Shown: positions 36,001 to 46,176 of the stretch, one piece after another
How positions within the stretch are numbered: position 1 is the stretch's first letter
Layout: every line of letters begins with the position of its first letter
Assembly (NCBI GenBank): GCA_018257865.1
Contig: JAEUBA010000008.1
Location: 496,001-560,000 of the forward strand
Origin: Stereocaulon alpinum
Taxonomy: Eukaryota; Ascomycota; Lecanoromycetes; Lecanorales; Stereocaulaceae
Direction: 5' to 3'
Length of the DNA: 64,000 nt
Notes under the pieces: generated by a model
What the model was told of the DNA's origin: nothing
The model's database searches: none
What the model saw: only the letters and a program-made list of their open reading frames with translations
Made by a program: the position numbers and the translations under genes

Positions 36001-36309
36001 AGAGCAAAAGAAGCCGGCGATTGGGACCTGTGTAAGGAGCTTGCAAGGTTTCTAATGGCGTTGGATGAGAGCGGTGATACGCTAAGACTGTCTTTGGCAA
36101 AGATGGATCTCAGTCCCGTGATGGGAAGTGATAGTGTCCGGCTCAAGACGCCGCGTCCGAGTCCAAGCAATGGGAGACTCGAGAGTGGGAGCCAGATGAA
36201 TGGTGATGCCAGCTCCGCAAGCAGTACTAAGAGCGGAAGCCCAGCAGTTGGACTAGGGTTAGGATTGGAGCCAGGCCAGCAGGACTACTTTTCACAGCAT
36301 GGAGCGTAG
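33089..36309 (+). CDS. RIC1: RIC1-type guanine nucleotide exchange factor subunit
   Basis: Subunit of the Ric1-Rgp1 exchange factor that activates the Golgi GTPase Ypt6/Rab6 for endosome-to-Golgi traffic. Exons 33089-33283, 33331-34725, 34772-35039 and 35087-36309, about 1026 residues, as expected. It starts MYWPLGAPRVYAASRRKRK. The first ~600 residues form a beta-propeller-like part with WD-type stretches (SISTLSYSPDGYCLFVGYEK and SAVISSDGRYVAIAGRRG). The RIC1 domain follows: SVIFLVDAKLVLLQSS across exon 4, GLKYDMRIIASNVEYF, then HALEMLLHTVLDDEVD and FPEYLDILVQCTRKTEVRSW. The 47-bp third intron removes an in-frame TGA and restores the conserved run. The last ~70 residues are low-complexity S/G/P-rich. 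Confidence 0.92.
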
Positions 36310-36506
36310 CATTGGAGTGAAATTGGAGGGTATCATAGTGTGTTCATAAGCGAAAAGGGGTTATAATAATTAAGCTTCCAGCTTCCCGTTGGCAATCTTC
36401 CTAACGTCCATGCCCATGGCAATTCACAGATAACCGGAAACTGCCATTTCGACCGCTCTGCAGCCCAAGGCCTTCGTCTCACTCATACACACAACCTGCA
36501 CCACTC

Positions 36507-36911
36507 TTACATCTCCCCAGCATCCTCATCCCACCCTTCCCTCCGCTGAATAGCAATAACATGTTGCCTGACCTCCTTCCCATACATCTCCTTTTCCCAC
36601 TCTCTTTCCCCATCCCCCTTCCCCTCCCCCTCAATATCATCCCCCTCGCGCTCGATCTCCCCCAAATCATCCAAATTAACCCACAGCCCATCCTCCCCCG
36701 TCACAGTCCTCAAATCCCTCACCCTCATATCCATCCATTTCCCCCTCTTAGAAACGGGTGTAGCTGCTGCGCCGGCTAGGAGGGCGGACGTGTGCAAAGG
36801 TTTTTGGGCGTTGAATGCTGCTAGGCGTTGTTGGCGGGATTGGGAGGTGTGGGTTGAGGGGAGCGCGTGAGTTAGGGGGAGGAGGAGGATGAGAAGGGGG
36901 GTGGGGATCAT
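36507..36911 (-). CDS. Small predicted secreted protein, unknown
   Basis: A single ORF of 134 residues. It starts MIPTPLLILLLPLTHALP, a textbook signal peptide with cleavage likely near residue 18. The mature part begins basic and Q/R-rich (SRQQRLAAFNAQKPLH), has a middle block KWMDMRVRDLRTVTG, and an acidic stretch EIEREGDDIEGEGKGDGER. No cysteines, so it is unlike classic effectors. Codons are C-ending in the first third and G-ending after about 36765. It lies tail to tail with RIC1. No homologue recognised. Confidence 0.6.
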   Translation of the reverse strand: MIPTPLLILLLPLTHALPSTHTSQSRQQRLAAFNAQKPLHTSALLAGAAATPVSKRGKWMDMRVRDLRTVTGEDGLWVNLDDLGEIEREGDDIEGEGKGDGEREWEKEMYGKEVRQHVIAIQRREGWDEDAGEM

Positions 36912-37666
36912 GGTGGTTTGGAGATTGTAGGTTGTAGGAGGAGGCTCAATTAGGAGTTCTTGAGGGTTTGTGGAAGGTTGAATTGCGGGTTCCTGAGTCC
37001 TCGGAGAAGGTTCAGTTGATACTTATTAGGGGACTTGGATCCTAGAAAGGAGCTCGGCCGATGGTTCTGACTGCTTAGGAGATGTTGATACAGGCGACTG
37101 TGGATGTCGCATAGCATAAGTGCTGACTTGGGCGCCTGAAAATTATGACATTGTGGTTTCTGTATTATGTGGTGCCTGGTGCGGGGAATTGCGTGCTTTC
37201 AGGGAGGTCGTAAGGGATGGACCCTTCTCGATCGCAAACGCTGATAAAATTGAGGAGGTGCGACGGGATGCACATGGCCGAAAGAGACGCACACTCCTGA
37301 CATTTTGGAGGCTGGGCGCACAGTAGTAGCTCCGTTCATAGGTAGGGACTTTGATACAATCGTGAAGGGTGGTGGTGAGGCGTAGCCAATGGAGGTCCCC
37401 ATGTGGGTGTGTCGATTTATTGAAACCCGAGACTTCGGCCGAGGGGTGTAGGCATATTGATGGGAATGTCGTGTGACTAATCGTCGATCAGCCTTATCAG
37501 GCAAGTCCAGGTTCCACCTCGACGGCACACAAGGTTTAGGGTTTATTTACTTCCTGAGCAAACTTAAGTCTTTCCTTAATCGATGTCTACTAAACCGAAG
37601 AATATCTGAGATAGGGGTCAAGGCTTTCGAGTCAGACTGAGCGGCATACAAGAAGCGGAATTGTCA
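36912..37666. other. Divergent intergenic region upstream of CKB1
   Basis: 755 bp, no supported ORF. Contains a near-repeat GAGTTCTTGAGGG / GGGTTCCTGAGTC at about 36950-37000. Confidence 0.4.
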
Positions 37667-39254
37667 TGGAGGACTTCAACAGTGAGACGGACAGTGATTA
37701 TACGAGCTACTGGAGAGACTGGGTAGGTGGTTTAGCTTCCGATATATCTGAATAATAGTGCCTTCGATATGTTTGGAAGTTTGCTTGCACTGTTCTGCAT
37801 CCTTTCATTCTACGTCAAAACACTCCATCAGGTTTGTGCGGCTGGGTCATTTTTCAATTAGGCCTGTCAGTTGTGCCACGGAGAGCTTGGTCCTACAATA
37901 TGCCCGGACAATACAACGACCGCTGCTGAGCAAGTTAAGATATCTTTGTTACATGGCCGCCCCTTCCGTCGTTCCAATTCCGTTCCCGTGTAGATGCAAG
38001 AGCGACTGCTATTGGACGGTTATGCGACTCTCAAACGGTCATCTACACATGAGCCCCACTATCCCAAGACATCATCAACATCAGCAGTAGCAGCAGCATC
38101 ATTCTTATTATAGAGATCTCGAAGACATGGGTAATAGTTTTTCGCAACTCATTCCAGACCCCAGAACGGTCGTGACGCCGCTTCTGGCCCCGTCTATCCA
38201 CGACTACATAGAAGATCGCTGGGACTTCTGTGAGATTGGTGGCCTTGAAGCAGATGATCTCCATAAGCTACTTCCAAAGGCCGACTTTGATGACCAAGTG
38301 CAAACAAAGTTCCTCAACACCTTATTGAGCCTCCGAGCAAAATCTACAACAACAGCTTGGACCACGGAATTTCTTGACCCAGCCAAACAGCCTCAGAAGC
38401 TGCAAATATCCCCCGTCTTGGGACCTGTTGTCAGCATTCGAGACCTCATTCTTGACTGTCATCTGAGGCCACTATAGCTGACTAGTTTGTGCACAGTTTA
38501 TCTCGTCTCGAGGCAACGAGTACTTTTGTGAAATAGACGAAGACTACCTCACGGACCGCTTCAACCTCACGGGACTCAATACCGACGTCCAATACTACCA
38601 ATACGCCCTTGATCTTGTCACTGATGTCTTCGACCTTGACTGCGATGAGGATATGCGGGAGCAAATTGAGAAGTCTGCTAGGCATCTCTACGGCTTGGTA
38701 CATGCACGGTACATCACCACTACAAGAGGCTTAGCGAAAATGGTATGTGACACAATTGCGATGTCACTTATCTTTGCTGACTTCTCTAGCTGGAGAAATA
38801 CAAGAAAGGCGACTTCGGCAAATGTCCCCGCGTAATGTGCGCCTCACATCCCCTCCTCCCAACCGGCATGTCCGACATCCCGCACGTCCAATCCGTAAAA
38901 CTGTATTGCGGTAAATGCGAAGATCTTTACAACCCCAAATCATCCCGCCACGCCAACATCGACGGCGCCTACTTCGGCACCTCGTTCCAAAACATCCTCT
39001 TCCAAGTCTACCCCGCTTTGATCCCCGAGAAAACTATCGAGAAATACCAGCCTAGGATTTTTGGATTCAAGGTCCATTCGGCTGCTGCGTTGCAGCGGTG
39101 GCAGGATAAGAGGAGGGTGGAGATGCAGGAACGGTTGAAGGATGTGGGGATGGATAAGTGTTTTAAGGAGGATGTGGAGGCGGAGGAGGATATGGAGGAT
39201 GATGATGAGGAGATTGAGGCGGGAGATCTACAGGATGAGGTTGTGGCTGAGTAG
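37667..39254 (+). CDS. CKB1: Casein kinase II regulatory (beta) subunit
   Basis: Regulatory dimer of protein kinase CK2. Exons 37667-37723, 38497-38742 and 38790-39254, 255 residues. Exon 1 encodes MEDFNSETDSDYTSYWRDW and exon 2 starts FISSRGNEYFCEIDEDYLTD, the standard fungal CK2 beta N-terminus. The zinc-binding dimer region reads CPRVMCASHPLLPTG and then LYCGKCEDLYNPKSSRH, with all four cysteines. The end is an acidic tail (EEDMEDDDEEIEAGD). Intron 1 is 773 bp, far longer than any other intron here, and encloses a 116-codon ORF. An automatic gene finder could wrongly use that ORF as the N-terminus. In exon 3, codons switch from C-ending to G-ending at about 39055. Confidence 0.93.
38127..38477 (+). 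CDS. Possible nested ORF inside CKB1 intron 1
   Basis: A 116-codon ORF on the same strand as CKB1, wholly within its first intron. It starts MGNSFSQLIPDPRTVV, where Met-Gly-Asn with Ser at position 6 resembles an N-myristoylation signal. It continues with IHDYIEDRWDFCEIGGLEADD and a Thr-rich part and ends shortly before the CKB1 acceptor. Codons look reasonable for a gene, but no family is recognised and no promoter can be seen. It may be a nested gene, an alternative transcript or chance. Confidence 0.3.
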   Translation: MGNSFSQLIPDPRTVVTPLLAPSIHDYIEDRWDFCEIGGLEADDLHKLLPKADFDDQVQTKFLNTLLSLRAKSTTTAWTTEFLDPAKQPQKLQISPVLGPVVSIRDLILDCHLRPL

Positions 39255-39900
39255 GTGAAGGGGGGATGAGCTGAGAGTAGAGTCATAGCACGGCGCTTTG
39301 AGTTTTCAGATACCGATTCTCAGGTGGGCTGAGGATATGCAATGGATATCTCACATGCTCGGTTAGTTCCGATTGACGACGGACTACCCATCTCTCGCCC
39401 ACGAACCTTCATGGTAAGTAGCGACCGCGAAAGCGGAGGGCTTTATGGTGGCCCTTTTTAGATTTGGAACCCCGCTTTCTACATCCAGCTCATGCTGAAA
39501 CTTCAGCCTGTGATGTTCATTTGACTCTGAAGTTCTGACACAAATTGCCTGTCCTTCATTTGAGCGCTCTAGGATAGCGGGCTATAGGTTATAGCGTACG
39601 TTGTGTCTATGGGTTTCTGCAGAGAGTTTTGCTTGTTGATTGACTTCATTTTCATGCCAGGAACGAGTTTTACTTCGTGTCTCTGCAGATCAGAATATCC
39701 TATGGCTTGGTGTTTGGATCTTCAAGTGAAGAGGTTTTAATGCGAAGTTGACTGCGAGGACATTGGGGATAGTGAGGGTCGGCTGGGTCGGGTTGGTCTG
39801 ACGCACAGGGATGTTCTTCATCCCAAGAGTCATTTTCGACTAGGAGCAAACTTCTAGGTTGAGAATCTGCTTGCAGCCCTCGCGATGCCGTGCTTAGGCT
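39255..39900. other. Intergenic, CKB1 end to P450 relic
   Basis: No supported ORF. Confidence 0.45.
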
Positions 39901-41512
39901 TTAGCCAACACTTGGATTGAATCCTCTTGCCGCTTTGCAAGCGACTTGAACACCGTTTCTATTCTTCTTTCCAAATTTGATGTCCTCCACGAAATTCAGT
40001 TCTGGATCTTGATTCTTTATCTCTTTAAAAGTCTTTAGAAATCGGACGAGAATGAAAGCATATTGCGTCAGAATCATTTGCTGTGCGGGACATGCTCTCG
40101 CTCCTCCTAGAAAAGGTATATACTTCCATTTGGCAGAAGGTTGCCGTCTTGCCATCGCTCGGGGCGGAAGTCTTCGGCGTCGGGGCCCCAGTCGTCGGGG
40201 TCTCGATGCATGTTGCCAAATCGCATCTCGAGACGTGTTCCTTGACGGACGTAGATGTGTTCGTGGCCTGACTGGCCACCACCGCTGGGGAGAACGCAGT
40301 CGGAGAGGCAGGTGTGACGGCTTACGTCGGCGGGAGCTAGGAGACGGAGACCTTGAGAGTCAATGCGTGCTGTTGAGAATAGTTGTGGTTGGACTTATTC
40401 TCACGGAGTACGCATTGCAAAGTATTTCATTGACTTGAGGATACCGAACGTGGGTGGCTGGTCGATCTCGAGAGCTTCTGATCGGATTTTGGTCCAGACT
40501 CTGAGAGTCCGTGCTAAGTGGAAGAAGAGATCACTTAGGCCTATTGATGAGGAGTCTCGAGCAGGGAGGAAAACGTTCAGGAGCTGGTTGCGAAGGAATT
40601 TGCGATTTTGTGTGTCCTTCACTAACTCATGTAGCATTGAGAAAGGACGATTTCTTGGTTCTGTTCGCGAAGGCTCATGTTCCAAGCCCTTCGTTGGCTT
40701 CTCAAGATGGTGTCGCTGCTCTATTGCACGATCCATATATCCATGAATAATAGCATGGACATTGGTATAAGCATCTCGCCATTCGGAATTATGGCTGAAG
40801 AGAGATAATGCTCAGCCCAGGTTTGTTCGTGTTGTCATTCCAGCGAGTGCTCGATTGAAAGAGACGTCCAATTAATCTACATCTAAACGAGCAGATTCTG
40901 GGAGCAGAGAATGAGCAGATTCTCCGAAGAGAAACTCGGTCGACACGTCAAGGAACTAGGTCTTTGAGTCGGCTCAAGAGCTTGGAGGTACAATCTAGCT
41001 GGGAAAGAAGTTGAGGACGACGGACGCACCAAGCGCTGGAACAAGGGCTGCAAGTCAAAGGTTACTCCATCTTTAGGAACTACAGCAAGCAGCCTGTCAA
41101 CATGCACATCGAGACTTGGATGATCTACGTACTGGCCCTTCGAGAACACGGGCTCAAGCAGGCTACAGGAATGCCTCCACTTAGGTCCATCAGATATAAA
41201 AATGCCATCGCCCATCCAGCCTTGATTCACAGTCTTCCTGATTGGTTCGGCGCCAAAGTGCTTGAACTCTATGGTATGGACTGCTTGAATATTGGCATTA
41301 TGCATGGTGTATAACACCGTTTGTCCCCATATAGTGGCTTGAAATGTTTTACCGTAGGTCCGGAAGAGCTGCTGTACTTTCGATGCCAAGTAAACATCCT
41401 CTCGGGCTTGATCTAGAAGGCTGGAGAGATCCGATCCGATATAGGGGACTCTCTGAGGATAATGTGGTGGATTTTGACAATGGAGCTTCTGTGATCTATA
41501 CGCGAGTATCAA
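39901..41512 (-). pseudogene. Cytochrome P450 pseudogene (CYP52-like look)
   Basis: Four minus-strand ORF blocks line up in P450 order but in different frames. The 5' block (41512-41000) has GKTFQATIWGQTVLYTM, then GDGIFISDGPKWRHSC (the C-helix WxxxR region) and DLQPLFQRLV. Next comes VSTEFLFGESAHSLLPESAR in another frame, ending in TAA. The I-helix/J region follows (40736-40401: LRNQLLNVFLPARDSSSIG and DLFFHLAR). The K-helix ExxR is not readable because of a frame break near 40430. The last block (40155-39901) contains the heme loop FLGGARACPAQQM with its cysteine. At least three frame breaks and several stops; broken beyond splicing. FLPARDSSS recalls alkane- or fatty-acid-hydroxylating P450s, but the subfamily is a guess. 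Confidence 0.8.
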
Positions 41513-42217
41513 TCAGGAGATGTACTTCTTCAGAGCGATGACGCAAGCCAGTAACACGATAGCCCCAATGCTGTAGGGATGAATTTGACCCATATCGAAG
41601 GAAAGAAAGCTCTTGGCGAGACTAGAGGGATGATCATGCTTCAAGCTGATGGTTTGAGAATCAAGTGGTAATCTATCACCGCACAGCTGGAATACAGCTC
41701 GTTAGAATATCAGCTCTCAGGCCTGTTGCTTAGTCAACCACTAGCGCGCCACCACCTAGAGCACATAAGTAGCCGGCACCCCCTATAGAGAATCTACAAG
41801 TTACCTCCAATATGCTAAAGCAGCTACTATCAGTGCTACTCGAGGGGACGAGGGTATGCCTAGGGCAATCACAAGTGTTGCTGATTGAGCAACTCCGGCT
41901 TGATCATCCGCTAGTACATGTGTGTTAGGCACAATGACAACATTCTCGCATTACTTACCGCCTGTGCGCCAAACCTGCCGTTCTAGGCTGCGCCCGTCAG
42001 TAATAAGGGTGCTGGCGCCGATTGGACCATCCGAGGAGGAATGTAATGGCCGCGACCCGAATCTCTGGATTCGCGACTACCAGAGCGTCCAGTTGCTGGG
42101 AATAAGGGACTGTTGCGAGCCTGTTATAATGTCACATAAATGTGATATTTCTCTGGGTTTCCCGGGTATGTTCTGTGAGTAGAGGAAAAAGACGAACAAG
42201 GGAAAGTAACCAGCAAC
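41513..42217. other. Gene-free, probably repeat-derived
   Basis: About 700 bp with many TAG/CTA trinucleotides in both orientations, as in RIP-mutated fungal transposon remains. No coding motif. Confidence 0.35.
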
Positions 42218-43164
42218 ATGGCACTATTAAGTCTTCCTGCTCGGTATCACAAGATCCCTTCGTCTGAGGGTCTCGGCTTCAAAGATGAGCAAGACGAAAT
42301 GCGACCTTGGTCCTCATCAATTTGGGGTGGTGCTGTGAGCCTGAGGCCATTCGCAAAACCTCTACTGCAATTAGCACTCTTAGTTTCTGTGCTCCTGAAG
42401 GCCTTTGGGGTTGCGTTCTTCCTGCATTCAAGACACCCTAAGCCATGTTCTAGCCGGTCTCTATATGATAGGTCCGTAGCAACTCCATCTCTCGTGTTCG
42501 AAATCTGACAAGTCCAATTTAGCTGGCCTAGAGTGGAATATCACTCAGCCATGGACGTTGCATGGTCTATATGATAGTCAGAATGAAACTTTGACAAACC
42601 AAGCATAGGAAGAGATAAGTATTGATGCAGGGGAAGTGGCTCTTGACGACGCTTTTGTGGAGGCCAAGGGGCTTCCTAAAGCCCAACGCTTTCCCTGGGA
42701 CAAGTCCAAGGGTATCTACCTGATCAATCGCTATCACAACCTGCACTGCTTGGTATGTCCAACACGAACATGAGAGCAAATCTGGTGCTATACGCTGACG
42801 ATACCTATAGAAACATATCCGGCGTTCTTACATCCAATGTCGAAGTAGAGTTCCTCAGAGTAGGCATTTCAAGCACATATCCAATTACTTCAAAACACTG
42901 TATCAAGACATACTCTGCAACGCGGATGATAATCCGCGGTATTCTGGTCTTCAACCCAGGCTTTCCACTGGCCTAATGCAAGAACACAAATGTCGAAGTT
43001 GGCGTCAGTTGGAACAGTGGGCCAAAGCGAATACTGCTTGTTGGCGCTACCCAGATCGATCAATGCCTGGCTATCGTATCATCGATCAGTTTAGCTTCTG
43101 CCCAGAGAACTCTCCCTATGCGGCCAAGGTCGCAGAAGTCCTCGGCTCCAAGATCGAAATCTGA
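42218..43164 (+). pseudogene. UstYa-like (DUF3328) oxidase pseudogene
   Basis: UstYa-family proteins are membrane-anchored oxidases, known mainly from fungal ribosomal-peptide (dikaritin) and cyclochlorotine-type clusters. The first ORF (42218-42508) has a cytosolic leader and a membrane segment LLQLALLVSVLLKAFGVAFF. After a frame break the lumenal part continues with ITQPWTLHGLYDSQNE and VALDDAFVEAKGLPKAQRF, and the first HxxHC motif, RYHNLHCL. A 58-bp GT..AG intron (42753-42810) follows, then KHIRRSY and YQDILCNADDNPRYSG, ending at 43164. Two defects: TAG at 42606-42608, where relatives usually have Trp (a TGG to TAG change), and the second HxxHC motif reads HFKHI, lacking the cysteine. It is therefore probably dead. 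Confidence 0.75.
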
Positions 43165-43414
43165 TGCAGCTTCTCGTTGGAAACGTTATTTGATGAGGTG
43201 TCAATAGGACACACATACTGGTTGATAGCAATGAAAGTCCATGGCCAGTCTCAAAATATTGCATCAAAAGCTACATAATAGAATGGATCACTTCGCTATT
43301 CTGTCATGAAGCCGTTGAATCCCCAATCAGCGATTAATCCCAAGTCCATATGGCTCAGTCCTAACCACCCGTCACTCCTCAAGATCTTCTTCCTATCCAT
43401 GATTGATTGTTCAT

Positions 43415-43609
43415 CTAAATGTCTTCGATGAGATAGTCAAACTCGGCGAGGTCTGCCGCTTCACGCTTCTCGGTAGTCTCAAGGTCTATGAGATGTTAGC
43501 AGAGCACGTTGACTGCACAATGTGAGAGATGAATGTTGATACCTTTCAAGGGTAGAGATACCGCGAGGGTACCGAAAAGGGCGAAGAATAGGATCTTGAT
43601 GGCGTGCAC
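43415..43609 (-). other. Possible small secreted peptide precursor with a Kex2 site
   Basis: Reading minus with one 57-bp GT..AG intron (43542-43486) gives about 45 residues: a hydrophobic signal-like stretch AIKILFFALFGTLAVSLP, then ETTEKREAADLAEF and a short acidic/aromatic end (DYLIEDI). KREA is the Kex2 plus dipeptidyl-aminopeptidase signature known from yeast pheromone precursors. There is no ATG in frame: the likely start is GTG at 43609, so the gene is either decayed or starts in an unseen exon. It lies 250 bp from, and convergent with, the UstYa-like pseudogene. Speculative. Confidence 0.3.
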
Positions 43610-43659
43610 GATGTTCGATGAACCTCGACCTGGCAGTGAAACACGTCGAAGGGTCTAGA

Positions 43660-45727
43660 ATTGATACTGTGTATGGTTTGTTTGGTTTAGTTATGGGTGT
43701 TGGACGAGAGATGATATGGATGGTAGCAAGAGCAATAACCACGCAGCGGAAGATCTAGCGACATATAACCCTTCCTCTACCTGAAATTTCGCGCAAGTGA
43801 CAGTTGATCCGTCCGAACTGACGCATGCAGGACGTCATCACAGCTCTTTCGATGCTGCTGGGATGCACCAGCTACTGTGATTGTGTCATTGCACATCATT
43901 GCGGTCAAGCCAACCATACGTTCTTCCAAAGAGTTACCAGCTGTAATGAAGGATTCGTGTGGTGGCAAGGATCTGCGAACGACCCGTGGGCTGAGCTATT
44001 GGATGCAGCCTTAAGGCACGCAGATACGCTGCAAGACCAATTGATTTGTCTTATCATACCGTGGACGCCAGCATGGAAACATTCTGCATTGTGAGTAAAT
44101 TAGGGCAATTTGAAGAGTACTTGTTGCATAGTGACCTTACTAGCATCCCCGCGGTGGAGAATGAATCACAGTGCATGATCTGATTATGGAGTATGGGACA
44201 TTCTTCCTCTTCATTTCTACGCTGGTAAGCAGCACAGACGACGACAAAGTTATAGAACAGGCTATTTCAATGTCACTCTTGAGTGCGAACAGTGCACTTG
44301 TAAGGCAGTCATCGCTGTGTCATATTGAAAGGTACCTCTGATGTGCTTCAGGCGGCCCTAGATATAGCACTTCAAGCGCCTTCAGGGACTAATAAGATGC
44401 ACGTTCCCACATCCCCGCTGCACCTGTCTAGACAACCATTGCAGGGGGCGCGAATTCTAAGCCAGCGTGGCTGTCAACGCCGTTACAGGATTTCCAAAGT
44501 CAGGCTCCATAGGTTCGATCAGCATTCGGAGAATTACTTTAGGACTAGGGCCCGGGCCGTAGATCGAACTACATGGTACGGTGTGCCGCAATGGGCAAAT
44601 AGTCACATCAAATATTTTCAACTTTAATTTTGAACTTTTATTTCTAAAACCTACCCCACCACATTTGCAGTTATCAATAATCCAGCAACTACACCACCAC
44701 CAGCGATCCAATCATCTACAGCGCCCACAATACAGCTTATCTAATAGTACTCCATCGAATTCCTGCCTCTTATCCTGATACCGCCGCCACTAAGTCTGCT
44801 GCTATCAACTGTCGGCCCTCCGCAACCTATGTATTGATCATATATGCTCAACAGCGGTATGGATCACCAAGCACTTGCTACGCAGTACTTACCTATATCT
44901 TAGCTACCAACTGAGGCGCCAGTGACGTATGAGGACCTCTGTAGCAATGCGCATACATATGCTTATCGGTACACATCATAGGCGGGCCTTCCCCACCGCC
45001 AGCTGGGGCGGAGACCTGGACCGTGCGACAGCGGGGTGGAACCGCAACCCGCCCAGCCACTTATAGGCGTAGGATAGTATGTAGAAGCAGGGCGGAAGGC
45101 TTATAGGACGTTAGGATTACTGTAGGAGGTAGTCAGCGCGGTCTATAATTCAGTTGGAGTGGAGATGCTGGATCACTAAATATACGCATTTCCACACTTT
45201 GGCGGCTGCGACGTCACAGCCAGCAGCGACGATCCAGGACGTTCTGAATAGACAGGAGTAGCAAGATCTATAATTGACTAATTATTGCGCCCGCAGGATA
45301 GGTGTAGTAAGGCCTGTAGGCAGTGTAGTTGAAATTTCAAAAAGTTAGTGGGGGTGTCAATTGAAGATGTGCGGAGTTTTGATGGAATGGTTAACATGCG
45401 CCGCCGTACTATTCTACCATTGGTATGGCAGCGCATGTTCATGCCTCAAAACTCTACACACCAACATTCAGCCCACCAATGTTCCGAAAACTCTACCGTA
45501 CTATCTACGAGGCCCATCGTAGATATTTGCAGGCGTTATGCTTAATCAATTATAGTCGTTACTATCTCTAACGATCTAGAAGGTCCTAGATAGTCGTTGC
45601 TTACTATAATATCGCTCCGCAGAGTCGGTGATTTCTGGGTTCGAGTACGGAGTTCAGCCCGGATCCCGCTTTTGGCGAAAAGTGTGCCTCTTCCCATCCT
45701 TACGCTCTTACCACTATGTCGGGATGC
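43660..45727. other. Gene-poor, probably transposon-derived
   Basis: About 2 kb without supported genes. 44900-45330 is dense in TATAGG/GTAGG-type words and GC-rich blocks, resembling old RIP-mutated mobile DNA. No terminal repeats or transposase motif could be seen. Confidence 0.35.
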
Positions 45728-45901
45728 CAGCATCCACATCCCCGCACGCACTTCGCTATCTCCATCGGCGATGAGAGGAGCATCTGATGGCTGAAAGATC
45801 CCGCGTTGTCTATCCAGCATCGGCATTCCTGCACGCACTTCGATATCTCATTGGGCGATAGGAGAAGCGTCTGGTGGCTCAAAGACCCTGCGTTGTCTAT
45901 C
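45728..45901. repeat. 87-bp tandem duplication, two diverged copies
   Basis: Copy 1 is 45728-45814 and copy 2 is 45815-45901, directly adjacent, each starting CAGCATC and ending GCGTTGTCTATC. The period of 87 is a multiple of three, and the minus strand stays open across both copies, giving a repeated 29-residue unit (IDNAGSLSHQTLL then KCVQECRCW against IDNAGSFSHQMLL then KCVRGCGCW). Copies differ at many positions. Confidence 0.75.
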
Positions 45902-46176
45902 ACTCCTCTGTTGAAACCATGGATACTATGGGGAAAGGGCACCTTGCTTCCGACCATGTAGGATCTCGTTGAAATTCTACGCTACAGGGTTTTGGTGAGA
46001 ACGTGCTATGGCGCTGCGCCGCCATATCATGAGTCATATCTTTCACCCATATTTGCATTTGATGGATTAAATTGGGTTGTTGACTCCCTATTTACTTTTG
46101 AATTCTCTGTACGCGAATACACCAAACCGTTCATCTCTTATTGCTGACCCTCGTGCCAGACCTAAGATGACGTACA
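45902..46176. other. Intergenic, promoter of SAT4-type gene
   Basis: No ORF beyond the end of the repeat frame. Confidence 0.4.

Noticed and set aside
38127..38477. This ORF as the N-terminus of CKB1
   Set aside because: The real CK2 beta N-terminus (MEDFNSETDSDYTSYWRDW) is encoded at 37667-37723 and joins cleanly to 38497.
44900..45330. A defined transposon
   Set aside because: Composition is suggestive, but no terminal repeats, target duplication or transposase motif could be seen.
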